Shown here: positions 36,657 to 49,229 of the stretch, piece by piece
Position numbering within the stretch: the stretch's first letter is position 1
Layout: each line of letters begins with the position of its first letter
Assembly (NCBI GenBank): GCA_033977485.1
Contig: CM066991.1
Location: 128,049,999 to 128,113,998 of the forward strand
DNA: 64,000 bases
Origin: Hydrangea macrophylla
Taxonomy: Eukaryota > Streptophyta > Magnoliopsida > Cornales > Hydrangeaceae
Direction: 5' to 3'
Notes under the pieces: model-generated
What the model was told of the DNA's origin: nothing
The model's input: only the letters and a program-made list of their open reading frames with translations
Databases searched by the model: none
Made by a program: the position numbers and the translations under genes

Positions 36657-37530
36657 TTTGCACTCTCAAACTAGGGGTGTGTTTCGGCTGTAATGGATCA
36701 GAAATACCCCTTTCGGAAAAAAAAATTCCGAAATTTTCGGAAACCAAAAATGCATTCCGAATTCCGCCGAAATTTTAAAAATTCCAAAATTATTTCCGAT
36801 TCCGAAATTTTGGAATTTTTGGAATTTTATCAGATTCGAAATATTCGGAATATTTTCAAAAATTTTCGGAATAATCGGAATTCAAGCATAATGGGATTTC
36901 ACTTGAGATTTGTAGGCCTTTTATAGAAGCACATCACATCCCCTCTTTTACGTTTTTTCGATGTGGGATGAACACAATTTTCGGAATATTTCGGAATATT
37001 TTTGGAAAAGTTTCAAAAAATACAATTTCGGAAAATTTTTCGGAATATTTTCGGAAAAGTTCAGAAAATGCAATTTCGGAATATTTTCGAAAATTTTTCG
37101 GAATTCTAAAAACAATTCCGATTCCGATCCGATTTTTTTTCGGAATTTTTGGAATTCGAAAATTCGAAATTTGGAATGCATATTTAGTAGCCAAATTGGA
37201 ATTTTTCGGATCGGAATCGGAATTTCCGTTCCAAATGACACCCCTACCTCAAACTATACCTTGTTTGGCACTTTGGTTCTTAAATATATATTTGTTTTTT
37301 GCATTTTGGTCCCTCAACTAACAATTTGTGATAGTTTGCCCCTTTCGTCACTTTTAGTGATAAAAAAGTGACTATTAGTGACGCCAAAAGTGACGCTAAA
37401 AGGGACGGAGGGGGCAAACTGCCACAAAATGTTAGTTAAGAGACCAAAATACAATATATATATATATTTGAGAACTAAAGTGTCAATCAAGGTATAGTTT
37501 GAGGGTGTAAAATGCATTTAACCCTATTGT
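36657..37530. mobile_element. Long inverted-repeat element with nested MITE
   Basis: The left arm (TAAAATGCATTTTGCACTCTCAAAC, resuming after the nested MITE) and the right arm ending at AACCCT are inverted repeats of more than 100 bp, including a GCATTTTGGTC segment on both sides. Probably a fold-back or Mutator-like MITE. No gene. Confidence 0.6.
36672..37246. mobile_element. hAT-type MITE rich in TTCGGAATATTTTCGG
   Basis: Ends TAGGGGTGT and ACACCCCTA with 8-bp flanks TCTCAAAC / CCTCAAAC (7/8). Interior is dense in ATTCCGAAAA-like words on both strands, which produces spurious reading frames. Nested in the fold-back element. Confidence 0.75.
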
Positions 37531-37623
37531 TTTTTTTATTGGTGTCACAGGCCTTCTGTGACTGAACAAGGGGAGTCAAAACCCATATTAAAGAAAATAA
37601 CAATATTAGAGGCACAAACAAAC

Positions 37624-37809
37624 GAGTAATGCTACACCCACACAAAATTTCACACAAATCAATCATGTCCCTTGAGGGTGTAAAATGCTAAAAGTGAGAT
37701 TTGTATGCAATAATCATGTGTGAGACCCATGTGTTTCCCACATAGGGCCAACGGGAATTAAGGGCCAATATTGTTTTGTGTGAAATATTGTGTGGGTCTA
37801 ACATTATTG
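37624..37809. mobile_element. Mutator-like MITE
   Basis: Inverted ends GAGTAATGCTACAC and its partner, flanks CAAACAAAC / CAAACAAAT (8/9). 186 bp. Confidence 0.75.
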
Positions 37810-39073
37810 CAAACAAATCTCACTAATATTTACACCCACACTCTATTTCTCTAATACGACCTCTCAAGATTCAAACCCATAACTACCCAATTGTAATCAC
37901 CTAATTGTGGGTATGAATCCGGCGAACTCAGTTTGGTGAGATAGTTACAGTAACTCAAATTTAGCCCCTCTAAATTACGGAGTAGTAAAATGCAGAAATA
38001 AAATTTGGTGGTGTACATAGATATTTATTTTATGACCTTTTATCATCTGATAAAAAATCTTTCTAAAGATATGCTCATTGAAGTTTAAAAGAGACACCCA
38101 CTTTCTGATCTAAAGAGACACGCACGTTAATCTCTGCACTCTCTATACACAATTGTCTTCTTTCTTTACACACTCTCTCTCTCTCCTCTCTTTTTGTCTT
38201 TTCCCACTTACTCATTTGACTTAATTCTTTTCGAAATGACGAGGATAAATACACAAGTCTGTTTTATTCGATTTCGGGATTCTCGTCAGTATTGCAGATA
38301 ATTTATTAGTATGGTTGGCTCTGAGCATATGTGACATATGTAATAGGTTTGGAGATCACTATACAAAAGGATTTTGAAATTGCTTTCCAAGCCTATTTTA
38401 TGTGTATTTATATTGTCTTTGTGCATTTGATTCTTAATATATAATAAAATTTCTTCGAGGGCAAATTCTGATTGTGTAAAGAGTCCCGATACTAATCTCC
38501 CCTAGGATTCTCAATATCTCATAACCGGCCATGTGTACTAGTATCATTTATCATACTGGAATAAGGTATAAACTCCAGACACGTACACCGAATTCACAAC
38601 ACACGCATCAAGCAAGTTATGAAGATAAATTGACACTAAAATTTGAACTCCTCACAAAACTCTGAATATGATTGGTCTGAACCGAGATGAGCCAAAGTCA
38701 AGCCAAGCCACTTTGGTAACAAAGAAAGCGGTTGAGACTCGAGAGGGGTAGATAGGCAAAAATGGATGAGAGAGAGGGGCAAAACAGGAAAAAAAAAGAG
38801 AGGAGTGTAACCAAAAAGGATGACGGAAGATCATTAACGGCGAGATTGTCAGTTAGCCTGTAAAAATGAAACCCTCTGAAGAGGCGGAATCTTTTTTTTT
38901 TTTTTGTATGTACGGCTGGTTCAAAAGGTAGGACCCACACACACCCCACGCCTCATTATTACTCCCCCCCTCCTCTCTCTCGCCGCTTCCACATACACAC
39001 AGTGCAGTTTTAGAGAGAAAAAACATTTGTCGTTTTAGGTGTGTACACATGACATGATATGTGGGTCCCTGTT

Positions 39074-39104
<31 letters not shown>

Positions 39105-39484
39105 TTCACTTATGTAAGGGAGAACATTTTTACTCACTTAAAATAAGATAAAATAGATATATATATATATCTATCATCCAATAAAAATTGGAGTAAGTAA
39201 TAATAAGCAAAATTAGGTGAACAAAAATACTCTCAATGAAACAGAGAGAGTGTGTTTGTGATGACCAGACTGTGGCGTCACGTGCTAGGATGGTGCCAGT
39301 GGCATTGGGCAGCTTGTCAATATCAGCAATTAGAGAGAGAGAGAGAGAGAGAGAGAGAGGTGTTGAAGGTGGTTGCTGGTTGCAGGATCATGTGCATGAG
39401 GGGGTTGAGGTGTGTGAGTGCGTGGTCAAACCTTTTCTCTGTATTTTCTCCTAATTTAGGTGGTTCATAAATCATAAAAGAAAG
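37810..39484. other. Spacer without recognised gene
   Basis: AT-rich, with CT tracts (38165-38190), a poly(T) of about 27 (39080-39106) and GA repeats (39331-39359). Short frames show no recognisable domain. Confidence 0.65.
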
Positions 39485-39650
39485 AGTTATATTTGGGGCA
39501 CTAACAATATTCATTAACACTTACTAACACACTCTATCTCTCTCCTGGTGGCATTGTGGGGTCTGCAGTGGACCCTGCAGTACCACTAGGAGAGAGATAG
39601 AGTGTGTTAGTAAGTGTTAGTGGATTTTGTTAGTGTCCCTAGCATTGCCC
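39485..39650. mobile_element. Mutator-like MITE (CTCTATCTCTCTCC type)
   Basis: 166 bp, nearly full-length hairpin, perfect 10-bp TSD TAAAAGAAAG (39475-39484, 39651-39660). Shares its arms with 53349-53507. Confidence 0.88.
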
Positions 39651-40323
39651 TAAAAGAAAGGGGCGTTTGTTCATGCTTTCCTCACTTTCAATTATCCTAA
39701 ATGACCCACTATGGTATGCTTATGCTGAATTAATGTATAGAGATATTTGGTCATAAATTCTTTAAAATTAAGTATTACAGTAAAAAATTCACATAATTGG
39801 AACAGAAAAATGACTAAGATAATGTTATCTACATAGTATTAATTTTAAATTAACATAATTCACTCGTTTTTTTTTAAACCATTTTGAGTGATTTTTTTAT
39901 TTTTATTTTTTTATGTATTTTTCGAGATCTACACAATGGAGTTGAAAATTATAAAAAAGAAAGTAATTTGAAACCTTGTTTCTTTATTTTATCTAACAGA
40001 TGATATTATCTATTTTGACAGATAATATTAATATAATCTGTCAACTTTAAACCACCATAACTCACTCGTTTTAAAAAAAAAAGATTTTTGAGTGTTAGTT
40101 TTTTTGATTTTATGTAGTTCTTTGAGATCTACGCACTGGGTTTGAAAATTGCACAAAAGAAAGAAATTTACCATTTTGGGTATGATTTTTAGGCATTTGA
40201 GGTTTTTGGGTATCATTGGTTGCCGTTTGAAACATAAATGACAATTTGACTTATGAAGAAAAATGAGATGTAACATGATTTGGTAAAGGACATAGGTATG
40301 AAGTTCCTCTTGAGCATTGACCG

Positions 40324-40450
40324 TAGGGGTGTCAAGAAAACCGACCGAAAGGTTTTTAAAATATTTTTTTAGTGTGTAAACTGAACCGAACTGATAAAAT
40401 TGCATTAAATCGGACAAAATTGACTCAAAACATCGATTTACTTACCCCTA
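40324..40450. mobile_element. Small hAT-type MITE
   Basis: Ends TAGGGGTGTC and TTACCCCTA; flanks ATTGACCG / ATTGATAG (6/8). 127 bp. Confidence 0.55.
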
Positions 40451-40752
40451 ATTGATAGATTGTTTGGTTGAAAGAACTCACATGCACTTGACAGTTGACA
40501 CATTATTAGGTTTGCCAACAGCATATATAACAAGTTATTGGGCCCTCTTGTGGGCTTGTATTCGGGCCAGGGCCAATTGTCAAAGTTCTGTTGAGGAGGG
40601 ACACATGTTGAATAAATTATATTAGTATCCGATCAACTTCTATAGTTGATCAAGCAACAAGTACAATCATGTGATTCATGTGACTCTCATACACGTGAAG
40701 TATTCTGGAATAAAGCTATGATTTTTTAAAGTTTTTGAAAGTTAATTTGAAA

Positions 40753-40936
40753 GAGTAATGTTAGGTGTACACAAATTTGCACACACTTTTGCACACAAAT
40801 GCTTTAAATGCATGTACCTTGTGCTTTTTGAATTTTTCACACTTTTCTGTGTACCATTTACACAGCACAGAGTACATGTATTTAAAGCATTTATGTGCAA
40901 AAGTGTGTGCAAATTTGTGTACACATAGCATTACTC
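40753..40936. mobile_element. Mutator-like MITE (TTTAAATGCATGTAC type)
   Basis: 184 bp with long terminal inverted repeats (GAGTAATGTTAGGTGTACAC) and perfect 9-bp TSD AATTTGAAA (40744-40752, 40937-40945). Confidence 0.9.
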
Positions 40937-41213
40937 AATTTGAAATTCAAAATTTGGAGAGCTTAACATTACTCTCAGTATTTTGAGCTCTACATTGTGA
41001 TGGTCAAATCAAGTGGGACATTTGACAACAAAACAACAATGAGCTGTCCTAATGGTAATTGGGAATCATGAAGCAGCGCTACTATGCAATGGATTTGGAT
41101 CCATTATTTAATTTGTTTTGTGGGCTCATACCCTAATAGTTTGTGAGAAGGTAAGCCCAAAAATGATGATAAGTCCAGTTAGGTTGATGGCCAAAAGTGC
41201 GATAAGGTTTTAA

Positions 41214-41455
41214 AATTTTTTTTTTAAAATTTTTTTAATTTTTTTTTTGCTGGAGGCTAAGCACCGGCAGGCGCCACACACACACACTCTTTTCAAACAG
41301 CCAAGGGGGCTACGGGCCCACTTTAAAGGGACTTCCTCCCATAGACGACTGAGGGAGAAACAATCTCCCCGCAATTCCCCACGAGGGGAATTGAACTCCC
41401 CACCTCCCACTTGAAGGAGATGGAGCAAGACCACTTGGGCTAAGCCTACTGATCT
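41214..41455 (-). mobile_element. tRNA-derived SINE
   Basis: On the minus strand the head shows an A-box-like TTAGCCCAAGTGGTC and a B-box-like GAGTTCAATTCCC at tRNA-like spacing, then a unique body and a poly(A)-rich tail (the T-rich run at 41214-41248). TSD AGGTTTTAA at 41205-41213 and 41456-41464. 242 bp. Confidence 0.85.
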
Positions 41456-41756
41456 AGGTTTTAATTATTTTGAAAGGAATTTGAATTTGGAGCTTTGCCC
41501 TCCGGCCACCTTTTTTGCTCACACACTCCATTAATATATTGATATGTTTTACCTTTTGCTTTCTAATTGTACAAAGTGGCCTTTTCAAATTTTGACAGAT
41601 ATCACTCAACGGAAAGTAAATAATGGAGCACAAATAGAACTGAATGAAAAATAGGGTTCGTAAAGTTTGAATTTGGAACATTTAGGATATCTTTGGAAAT
41701 GATGAAAATAGGTTCAAGTTCAAAATCAAATCTCGCTTTTGTTACTTTTTACGAAA

Positions 41757-41951
41757 GAGTGGTGCTAGAGACACACCACAAAGCACACCCCAAAGCACAC
41801 CTCATGCTTTGTGTGCATGTACCTTGGGCTTCCCTAGCGGTTCCCAAAAAAATGTGGGCCCTGTGTAAAAAAGTTCCACAGCCCAAGGTACATGCATTTA
41901 AAACATGATGTGCTTTGGGGTGTGCTTTGTGGAGTGTCCCTAGCATTATTG
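41757..41951. mobile_element. Mutator-like MITE (TTTAAATGCATGTAC type)
   Basis: 195 bp, ends GAGTGGTGCTAGAG and CTAGCATTATTG, perfect 9-bp TSD TTTACGAAA (41748-41756, 41952-41960). Confidence 0.9.
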
Positions 41952-42564
41952 TTTACGAAAACCCAACTTTGTGTTCGTTTAGTAAAGAACTACAAGGACT
42001 CCTAAAATATTTGAAAGCATCGACACAAACACAAAACTATTTGAACTATAGTTTTTCTCTGAACCACAGAATCTATTCTTGTGCTACCCCAACAGCTTTT
42101 ACTGTTTTAATAAAGGCTTAATTGGCAGAATTGTGCAAGCCATTGTGGTAAATGGACTTATACACAATATTGATTCAGACCCATTTATTTCGGTTTTCAA
42201 AAGGCCCAAATGGTATTGTTGGATTGGGTCTGATCATTACTCCATTTTGCATATTTTTTGGGGGGTACTTTTCAAGATCAAAACTTTTGGTGAATTTCTA
42301 CAGATTACGGGCCTTGTGCTTTAATGAGCTCTAGTTGAAGGAACCATTTAAACGTCAAGTACAAAATAAAAAAGCCCATGAAATTGAGGTATAGTTAAAA
42401 ACCGAGGTAAAAGATTGAAGGCGTTAAGTTGAGCAGAAATTTAATGTATTGTGCAGTATATGAAATGTTCTATACATACTTTAATACATTGTTTTGTTTT
42501 ATATATATATATATACCAACATAATGAAGTGCCACTTTAACCCAATATAGTCCGTTTTAAGTTT

Positions 42565-42749
42565 GAGAAGTGTTAGGCACACATCTTAAACCACACCTTA
42601 AATCACACTCTATGCTTTAAATGCATGTACTTTGTGTTGTTTAAAATTTTCACACTTTTCTGTGCACCACTTACACAGCACATGGTACATGCATTTAAAA
42701 CAATGGTGTGATTTAGGATGTGGTTTGAAGTGTGTGCCTAGTATTTCTC
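42565..42749. mobile_element. MITE of the same type, no clear TSD
   Basis: Ends GAGAAGTGTTAGGCACAC and GTGTGCCTAGTATTTCTC. Central TTTAAATGCATGTAC arms match 40753-40936. Confidence 0.75.
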
Positions 42750-42923
42750 ATTAATCTATCTCACTTGTGAAACTAACTGAACCAATCATTTGTATCGCGA
42801 ATCAGTGTGTATATGTCTATATTATGTATAGCGTATATGCTACATATCAGAAAGAGATAGATACGTTATCATCACATGCAGTGGAGTAGAAAGTTGACTA
42901 ACAGTTAGGTGGAGGAGAAGTTT

Positions 42924-43110
42924 GAGTATTGCTAGATGCACAAAAAAAAATACATAATTTGTTTAAAATTGTTGGCTCCCGTGCTGAAAAAGTTGTACAC
43001 CTCTTTTTTTTTGTCTATTTGTGTGTACAGACTTTTAAGCACGAGGTCCAATAATTTTAAACAGATTGTACATTTAATTGTGCATTTTATTTGTACATCT
43101 AACATTATTC
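42924..43110. mobile_element. Mutator-like MITE (second subfamily)
   Basis: 187 bp, ends GAGTATTGCTAGATGCAC and ACATCTAACATTATTC, perfect 10-bp TSD GGAGAAGTTT (42914-42923, 43111-43120). Body resembles 51763-51931. Confidence 0.9.
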
Positions 43111-43383
43111 GGAGAAGTTTTAGGAGGTAGGTTGAAGTCAATATGACTTCTCTTTACAAAATTAAACAAATGATTTTATTTGTTTACCAAAGACTAGTGT
43201 CACATGATTACTCCCATATCCACATGTAAATTTTTTTTTTTTTTCATAAAAATACTCTTTAACAACTTTTAAACAATTTTTTGGTAGTGTTCTATACATA
43301 ATTGGTTACTGAATGCACTTAGAAAACACTTAAGTGTGGATCAATAAAATTTTGAAAACTGCACCGTATATTTAGAAACAAAA

Positions 43384-43559
43384 GGATGAAATTTTACGCA
43401 CAATTTTCATACAACTTTTTGTTTATATGCAACCCACAAAAGTGTGTCTATCTCTTTCCTGTGTCACCTGAACACCACAGTAACACAGGAGAGAGATAAA
43501 CACATTTTTGTGAGTTGTGAACAAAAAATTGTGTAAAGATTGTGTGTGGAATATTACTC
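43384..43559. mobile_element. Mutator-like MITE
   Basis: 176 bp imperfect hairpin with perfect 9-bp TSD GAAACAAAA (43375-43383, 43560-43568). Central TCTCTCTCC-like arms. Confidence 0.82.
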
Positions 43560-43568
43560 GAAACAAAA

Positions 43569-45220
43569 TTACTGAAATTTTGTCTATTTGAAATGACCAT
43601 CAGTGCCATGCATGATAGATTTAATTTAATTTTCTGGTTATTCTTTTATACTATCTTTCATCTATTCTCCTTTTCCGTTGATGCAAGGTGATTCATTCTT
43701 AATTCTCCATTTATAAGAAACAAATAGGTAAATATGATTTTGTTACAACACGTCATCATCTCTTCGCGGTTCGCGGTAAAGATATATCTCTTTAGAGCTG
43801 TAAATGTTTCTCCTTCTTTTTTTTTTCTTTTTTTTTTATAAATTTCCCCTCTTATCTTCTTATCTCTCTATATCCAAAGCAATCTATATCAATGTGCATA
43901 TGCGAAATAAAAAGAGGTCGTTGAAGTGGAAGTAGCATAACTAGTTCTTCACCGCACAAAGAAATATTTAGGGTGACTGTTACATAACGTCAGTAATTAT
44001 ATCCTAATGTATTCAGGATACGTTCTATATCAATGAGCATATGCGATATAAAAAAAGGTCAATGAACTGAACGTAGCATAAGTTCTTCACTACAAAAGAA
44101 ATTATTTAGGGTATAACAGTCATGCTACGTCATCAATATCATGACATGGTATGAGACACCAATTATATATATATATATATATATATCTATTCATCTATAA
44201 AAATTTGGGCAAATTATAAGTTGACCTCCATTCTAGTTTAGAAAATAACACTCACCTCTTTTTTACCTACTTTGTGTGTAAGATTACCAATTTACCCTTT
44301 ATCTCCTTATATGTGTGTGTGTGCGCATTAGATAAAATGATATATACATTAACAAAATTTACATATTTAGTTTTATAGTACTTAACTCTAACTTTATAAA
44401 AATTTGTCGTTGGAAAAATAAAAGGGGCAGAGGGGGTAATGCTATGCTTATCAAATTTATTTTCCAAATGTGTTTCTCAACACATGTGATAGTGGACCCA
44501 GTTGAATTTGATTGGTTGATGTTAAAGTGATCCCACTTCAACTTCATTTGGGATAAAAATTTGAGAAGCATAGCATTAGTCTAAATAAATGGTCTAATGT
44601 CTTTCAGTTACTATTTAGACAAAAAAAAGTTAATGGCTTAATATTAACAAAATATATAAAGCTGTAAAATATTGTAAAACCACTTTAACATTAACCAATT
44701 AAAATCAACTGGGTCCACTGTCATATGTGTTGGGAAACAATTTTGAGAAAGAAATTTGGGAAGCATAGCATACTCTTTTATTTATATATACATATACATA
44801 TACATATACATATTTTTTTTTGAACAACAAATATTTATAAAATTAGAGTTAACTACTATAAATTTAAATCTGTAAATATGATTGTAATACACACCATATC
44901 ACGGGGAAGATCAGCTGAGAAATATTAACCAAGTTCATAAAGTAGGCAGTTTAAATATATGGGGTAGTACATTAACTTGTCCAAGGGTGCAAGTGTAAAA
45001 GACAGGCTTTCCCATGAAATCATTAAGTTCAAGTTATGGAACTACTAACATTTTCCCATTAGCACACACGTAATAGAACTTTTATACAGAATTTTTACAA
45101 TAGAATAATGTGACACAATTATTTGACTTCCAAAATTTTGTTTCACTATGTTACTGCCACAACATTTCATTTTCAATAGAATTCTGTATAAAACTTCTGG
45201 ATATGATATATTTTATATCT
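43569..45220. other. Spacer downstream of MUTE with MITE pieces
   Basis: No gene seen. Two related palindromic pieces with AAGCATAGCATTA ends lie near 44440-44585 and 44640-44775, and a TA run at 44167-44186. A similar AGAAGCATAGCATTAG end recurs alone at 62020. Confidence 0.6.
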
Positions 45221-47704
45221 CTATGCCTCATTCATGGCATAGACATCATGAGAGCAGAAGCTTTGTTGAACTTCAAGAGCTAGTTCCTCCACACTTATCT
45301 GGCACTCCAGCCCTATCTGCAATGCTTGATTAGTTAGCAGAAATAAAAAATAAAAAAACCAAGGAACACAAGGTTATCATTAATCAAATAATATATAAGC
45401 AATCACACTATGATTCATTTTAGCCAATTTAAAGGGAACACCCTCTCAACTGTTTCCTAGATGATAATCAGTATTGACAAAGCTCATATGTGATTAATTT
45501 CCTTGCTAAGGATATATAGCAAAATTATAAGCAATACCACAACAGTTCGAAATTCGTTTATTTATTCTTTTGCCAATTAAAAAAGGGTACACCGTACACT
45601 CCCGTCTGTGAACTTTGGTGATAATCAATATTTTTTTGTTTTAGATGAAAATTGCACCTTGACCTTAAATTTTATTTTATATTATATTATTTTATTTTAT
45701 TTTATTTTTTTACAGTTAAGTCTCCCTAAAAATTATAAAAACCCTTCTTGACATTATAAATTTGTCATATAAGGTCTAAAATATATACAACATATGTATA
45801 AATAGGTCTAAAAGCTCCCCCATCTGAGGTCTAAAATATACACAAAATATGTATAAATTGGTCAAAAATTATTATAAAATTGTCATATTAAGTTTAAAAT
45901 ATATGCAAAATATGTATAACTAGGTTCAAAAAAAAATTTCGGGAAAGATTTTCTAAATCAACCCTGCCCATTTGCATGGCTGAATATATAGCCTGAATTA
46001 AAGAACTTAGCATCTGCCATTGTATTCTCATCTGACCACCAATATTCCTCATTTGAGACTAAAAGAACCCTGATACCATTCATTTGATGTCTCAATGTTA
46101 CAATATATATATATATATATATATGTCCTTGAATAGATGATCATTACCCATTTGATATAGCATCTTTTTGTCCGTATGCTTTTTAGAAGTCTTGATATAC
46201 ATTTTTTTTTTTTTGTGGGGGTGAGGGGTGGTCGGGGGCGGAAGATCATGGCTTCCTTAATATTTGATATTCTAACATAGTTTAGTTTTCCTACAAAAAG
46301 GAGGAGAATTGGATTGATGTTGGCATGTTAATTATATACATATGTATGTTTTTGAGTATATATATATATATATATACCTTGATGAGAAAGGAGTATAGAA
46401 CAGTGTCTTCCATGCTACTGATGTTCAAATGAAGAATCTCAAAAGAAAGTTTCTCCAACACATTGATTATCTTCACAATTTGGCCTGGAATTCTCCGAGA
46501 GACGGTTCTCAAGACAACGTTTGATCCGGAGAGCTTTGCTTCGACATCTGCAACCGGCGAGTTACAACAAGCTCCGAGTTCCTTAACAGTTTCAAATGAT
46601 CCAAATGGACTACCAGGAGGAGGAGGAGGAGGAGTCTGTTGAGGAGGTGGTGTATTGAGCTGCAATATTGGCCTTGGGCTAGGACCAGGGCTAGGGCTAG
46701 GGCTTAGGCTCTTCCTTCGTTTCTTGTACTCCAATGACTGTAGAACTTGGTGCAACTCCTTGATGAATTCTATTACACCCCCTATAATAGATGCTTGGTC
46801 TCCCTTCGTATCAATCAAAAATGACGGGGAAAAAAGAAAATTAGATTTTTGTTTGTGTTTACGCATACTTTTGTATGTCTACATGTATTTTATCATACAT
46901 ATTTTTCTAGGTGTACGTATTTATAGAATGGTGACTCTTGGGGCACATAAGAATCTCACATAAACAAGATATACAAACTTTATGTGTCTATCTCTCTCTT
47001 TTGTGGATCCCATAGATACTGTGGACCCCACAGTATCAGTGGACCTCATAGGAGAGAGATAGACACATTGTGGTTTATGTATCTTGTTTTTGTGAGATTC
47101 TTATGTGCCCCAAGAGTTATACTTTATGGAAAGTTAGTTAAGGTGTGATCGACTACTGTAACACCACATCATACTGTAGAGATTTGTGACACTAGAATCA
47201 TATACAATAATGTATACAAAAAGATTCAATTCCAACTCTTTGGATCTGTATGAAATCACTTTTGCGATTGCAATGGCAATAACAAGCTATTGGCAACAGC
47301 TGCTGCCACTGGATGTTTCTCTCCAATCGCTTATTTTGTAATTGTCATCGCAATCACTGTGATGCCAATTGACGTACAATTGCTCTAGGGAGATGCGAAT
47401 CATATTTGGGACCGGACCACAAAGGTTCTTAATTTGTCATGTTTACCTACAATTAGGAAATGCTTTAGATTCTATGGTAACCTTAAAATTACGATTAGTC
47501 TTAAAACTAAATACTGGAGTATTATAGTTTACATGATCACATGTGATTAGTGTGTCACACACCATGTCACCCCATAATAACGTACAATGATGGTCGCCCT
47601 GAATAACTTCTCGTGTTTATGGTAATCATACCAGTTCTAGAGCATTGTATCGCTGGTCATAATATTTCTGCAATTTATTTAATTTGTAGCTGTTGCTTAC
47701 TTGC

Positions 47705-47758
<54 letters not shown>

Positions 47759-47858
47759 ATACCCTCTTGATGTAGAAACATGGAGTCAAGGAGCGTAAAA
47801 CCTTGAGATGTTCATTCATCTGTCTTCTCCTGTTTCTCTCCACAGCTATGTGAGACAT
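45221..47858 (-). CDS. MUTE: MUTE, stomatal-lineage bHLH transcription factor
   Basis: Three exons on the minus strand: 47858-47763, 46803-46378 and 45316-45221 (GT-AG introns of 959 and 1061 bp), 205 aa, close to Arabidopsis MUTE (202 aa). Exon 1 (residues 1-32) opens [17 protein letters not shown], the DNA-binding basic region and helix 1. Exon 2 begins [17 protein letters not shown] (helix 2). It then has a proline-rich linker (about 67-97), the GACCNSP motif and the ACT-like SMF dimerisation domain ([20 protein letters not shown]). Exon 3 (IGLECQ...[11 protein letters not shown]) ends the domain. MUTE ends asymmetric divisions and drives meristemoid-to-guard-mother-cell transition in the nucleus, with ICE1/SCRM partners. 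All three exon borders fall where the family has them and no lesion was found. The proline-rich linker is longer than I recall in Arabidopsis. Intron 1 holds a MITE and a GA tract. Confidence 0.96.
46929..47122. mobile_element. Mutator-like MITE in MUTE intron 1
   Basis: 194-bp hairpin with ends ACTCTTGGGGCACATAAG and its inverse; flanks TTTATAGAA / TTTATGGAA (8/9). Entirely inside intron 1. Confidence 0.82.
47706..47756 (-). repeat. (TC)n microsatellite next to the MUTE intron 1 donor
   Basis: About 25 GA/TC repeats. On the gene strand intron 1 starts GTATTACC and then runs straight into (TC)n. Confidence 0.95.
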
Positions 47859-47933
47859 GTTTTTTTGGGATATATATGTGCCTTTTGTTCTCTATATTAT
47901 ATGTTTTCACAATTGCAGCAAAGTCTTATCATC

Positions 47934-47941
47934 TATTTATA
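47934..47941 (-). promoter_or_regulatory. Probable MUTE TATA box
   Basis: Minus strand TATAAATA about 76 bp before the ATG, leaving room for a short 5' UTR of roughly 45 bp. An E-box CATATG lies upstream at about 48028-48033. Confidence 0.6.
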
Positions 47942-49229
47942 AGCAACTATGTACGTAGTATGTATAGGGCAGAATATCTACTGCATGCACGTACTCAAGA
48001 CACGTCTCTAGCTTCTTATTAAATGCCATATGCTGCACTCTCGTGAGGCTAGCTAGCTAGTTAGTTTCATACACACACTCACACTCTCTATCTGTCTCTA
48101 TCACTATATCTATCTCTCTATGTGTGTGTGGTATATATTACATCTTCACGCTTATTATCTTGGGACAATTACGTAGGCCGCGTGAGTTTAAAGAAGGGAT
48201 GGTAAATTCTCATCTTTCTCATGCATGCACATTACCTGCTGCTACTTCCCCCTCTAATATCATGCATGCCTTGCTCATCTTTTTATCTCCTGATAAATTT
48301 TTGGATGCTAGCTTGAGTATTACAGGGTATCATGTGGTAGTACTCCTAGCTCCATGCAACCAATTACAATGAGTATTTGGATTGGTTGGGTCTCAGTTGT
48401 GTCCCACTTTTTTTGTCCTTGGGAGTGGAACCCACTCAAAACATCCATTATGATTGGCTGCAGTAGGGGTATATCCAAGCCAAGTCGCATAATTAGGGGT
48501 GAAAGTTGATTGATTTGGTCAACTTTTCTCGATTTTCTTAACTTTCAAATCTCCAAAAAAAAATAACAAAAAAAAAAACCTCCATTATGATTTTTCTCGG
48601 TTCGGTTATTTTTGTTGGTTATTAGGCTATATATGAGTGCGTCTGAAGTCCAATTACTCAAAATTATTGACTGCTTTATCCAATAGTATTAGTATTTGTG
48701 GTGTCTTTCCTTTGTTTGCCACTAGATGGCTTTGTTTGGTTTATGAATTTACAAAGGAAAAAAAAAAACGAAAACATAGAGAAAAACACTTGCGTTTGTT
48801 TGGAGAGTACAGAAAAAGATGAGATGTAGGAATACAAAAATATGGTTTACTAATAATAAATTTTGTGAATCACACCCGTTTCTCTTTTTATTTTTCTTAT
48901 TGTATTTAAAAAAAAAAAATTCTGTTACTAATTGAGGAAAAGATATGGAAAAACGTTAGGGAAACAAATTTCCTTCTTCTTTTCTTTTCCTTTCATTTTT
49001 CTTCTTTAAATCCAGATAAACCACAACTTAATTTAGGACATTGATTGGGTGTTTCTGACTCATTTTGAGGTTTTTTTTTTTTTTTCCTTTTCCTTCTTTG
49101 ATCGTTTAATTTGGTCTAGTGGTCTCAAGTGGGGGAAAGGGGCAGGGGCAAAGTTTGAATTATGATAATGAGTGTGTCATAAGGCACCCTATTATCAACT
49201 AGGCTAAGTCGTTACTTTTTACTCACTTT
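47942..49229. other. MUTE upstream region
   Basis: Promoter side of MUTE. CT-rich and TATC-rich tracts at 48060-48125, several TGCATG/CATGCA words and a CTAGCTAGCTAG run near 48048. No other gene recognised up to the next MITE. Confidence 0.6.

Noticed and set aside
36693..37371. Overlapping Phe/Arg/Ile-rich proteins
   Set aside because: They are produced on both strands by the TTCGGAATATTTTCGG words of a MITE.
41214..41455. tRNA gene on the minus strand
   Set aside because: Only A- and B-box-like words remain, no cloverleaf can be closed, and a body, A-rich tail and TSD mark it as a SINE.
46291..46866. 191-aa single-exon bHLH protein starting MRKHKQKSN
   Set aside because: Its first 21 residues and its tail are intron sequence. 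The true start is in exon 1 at 47858, and exon 3 is at 45316-45221.
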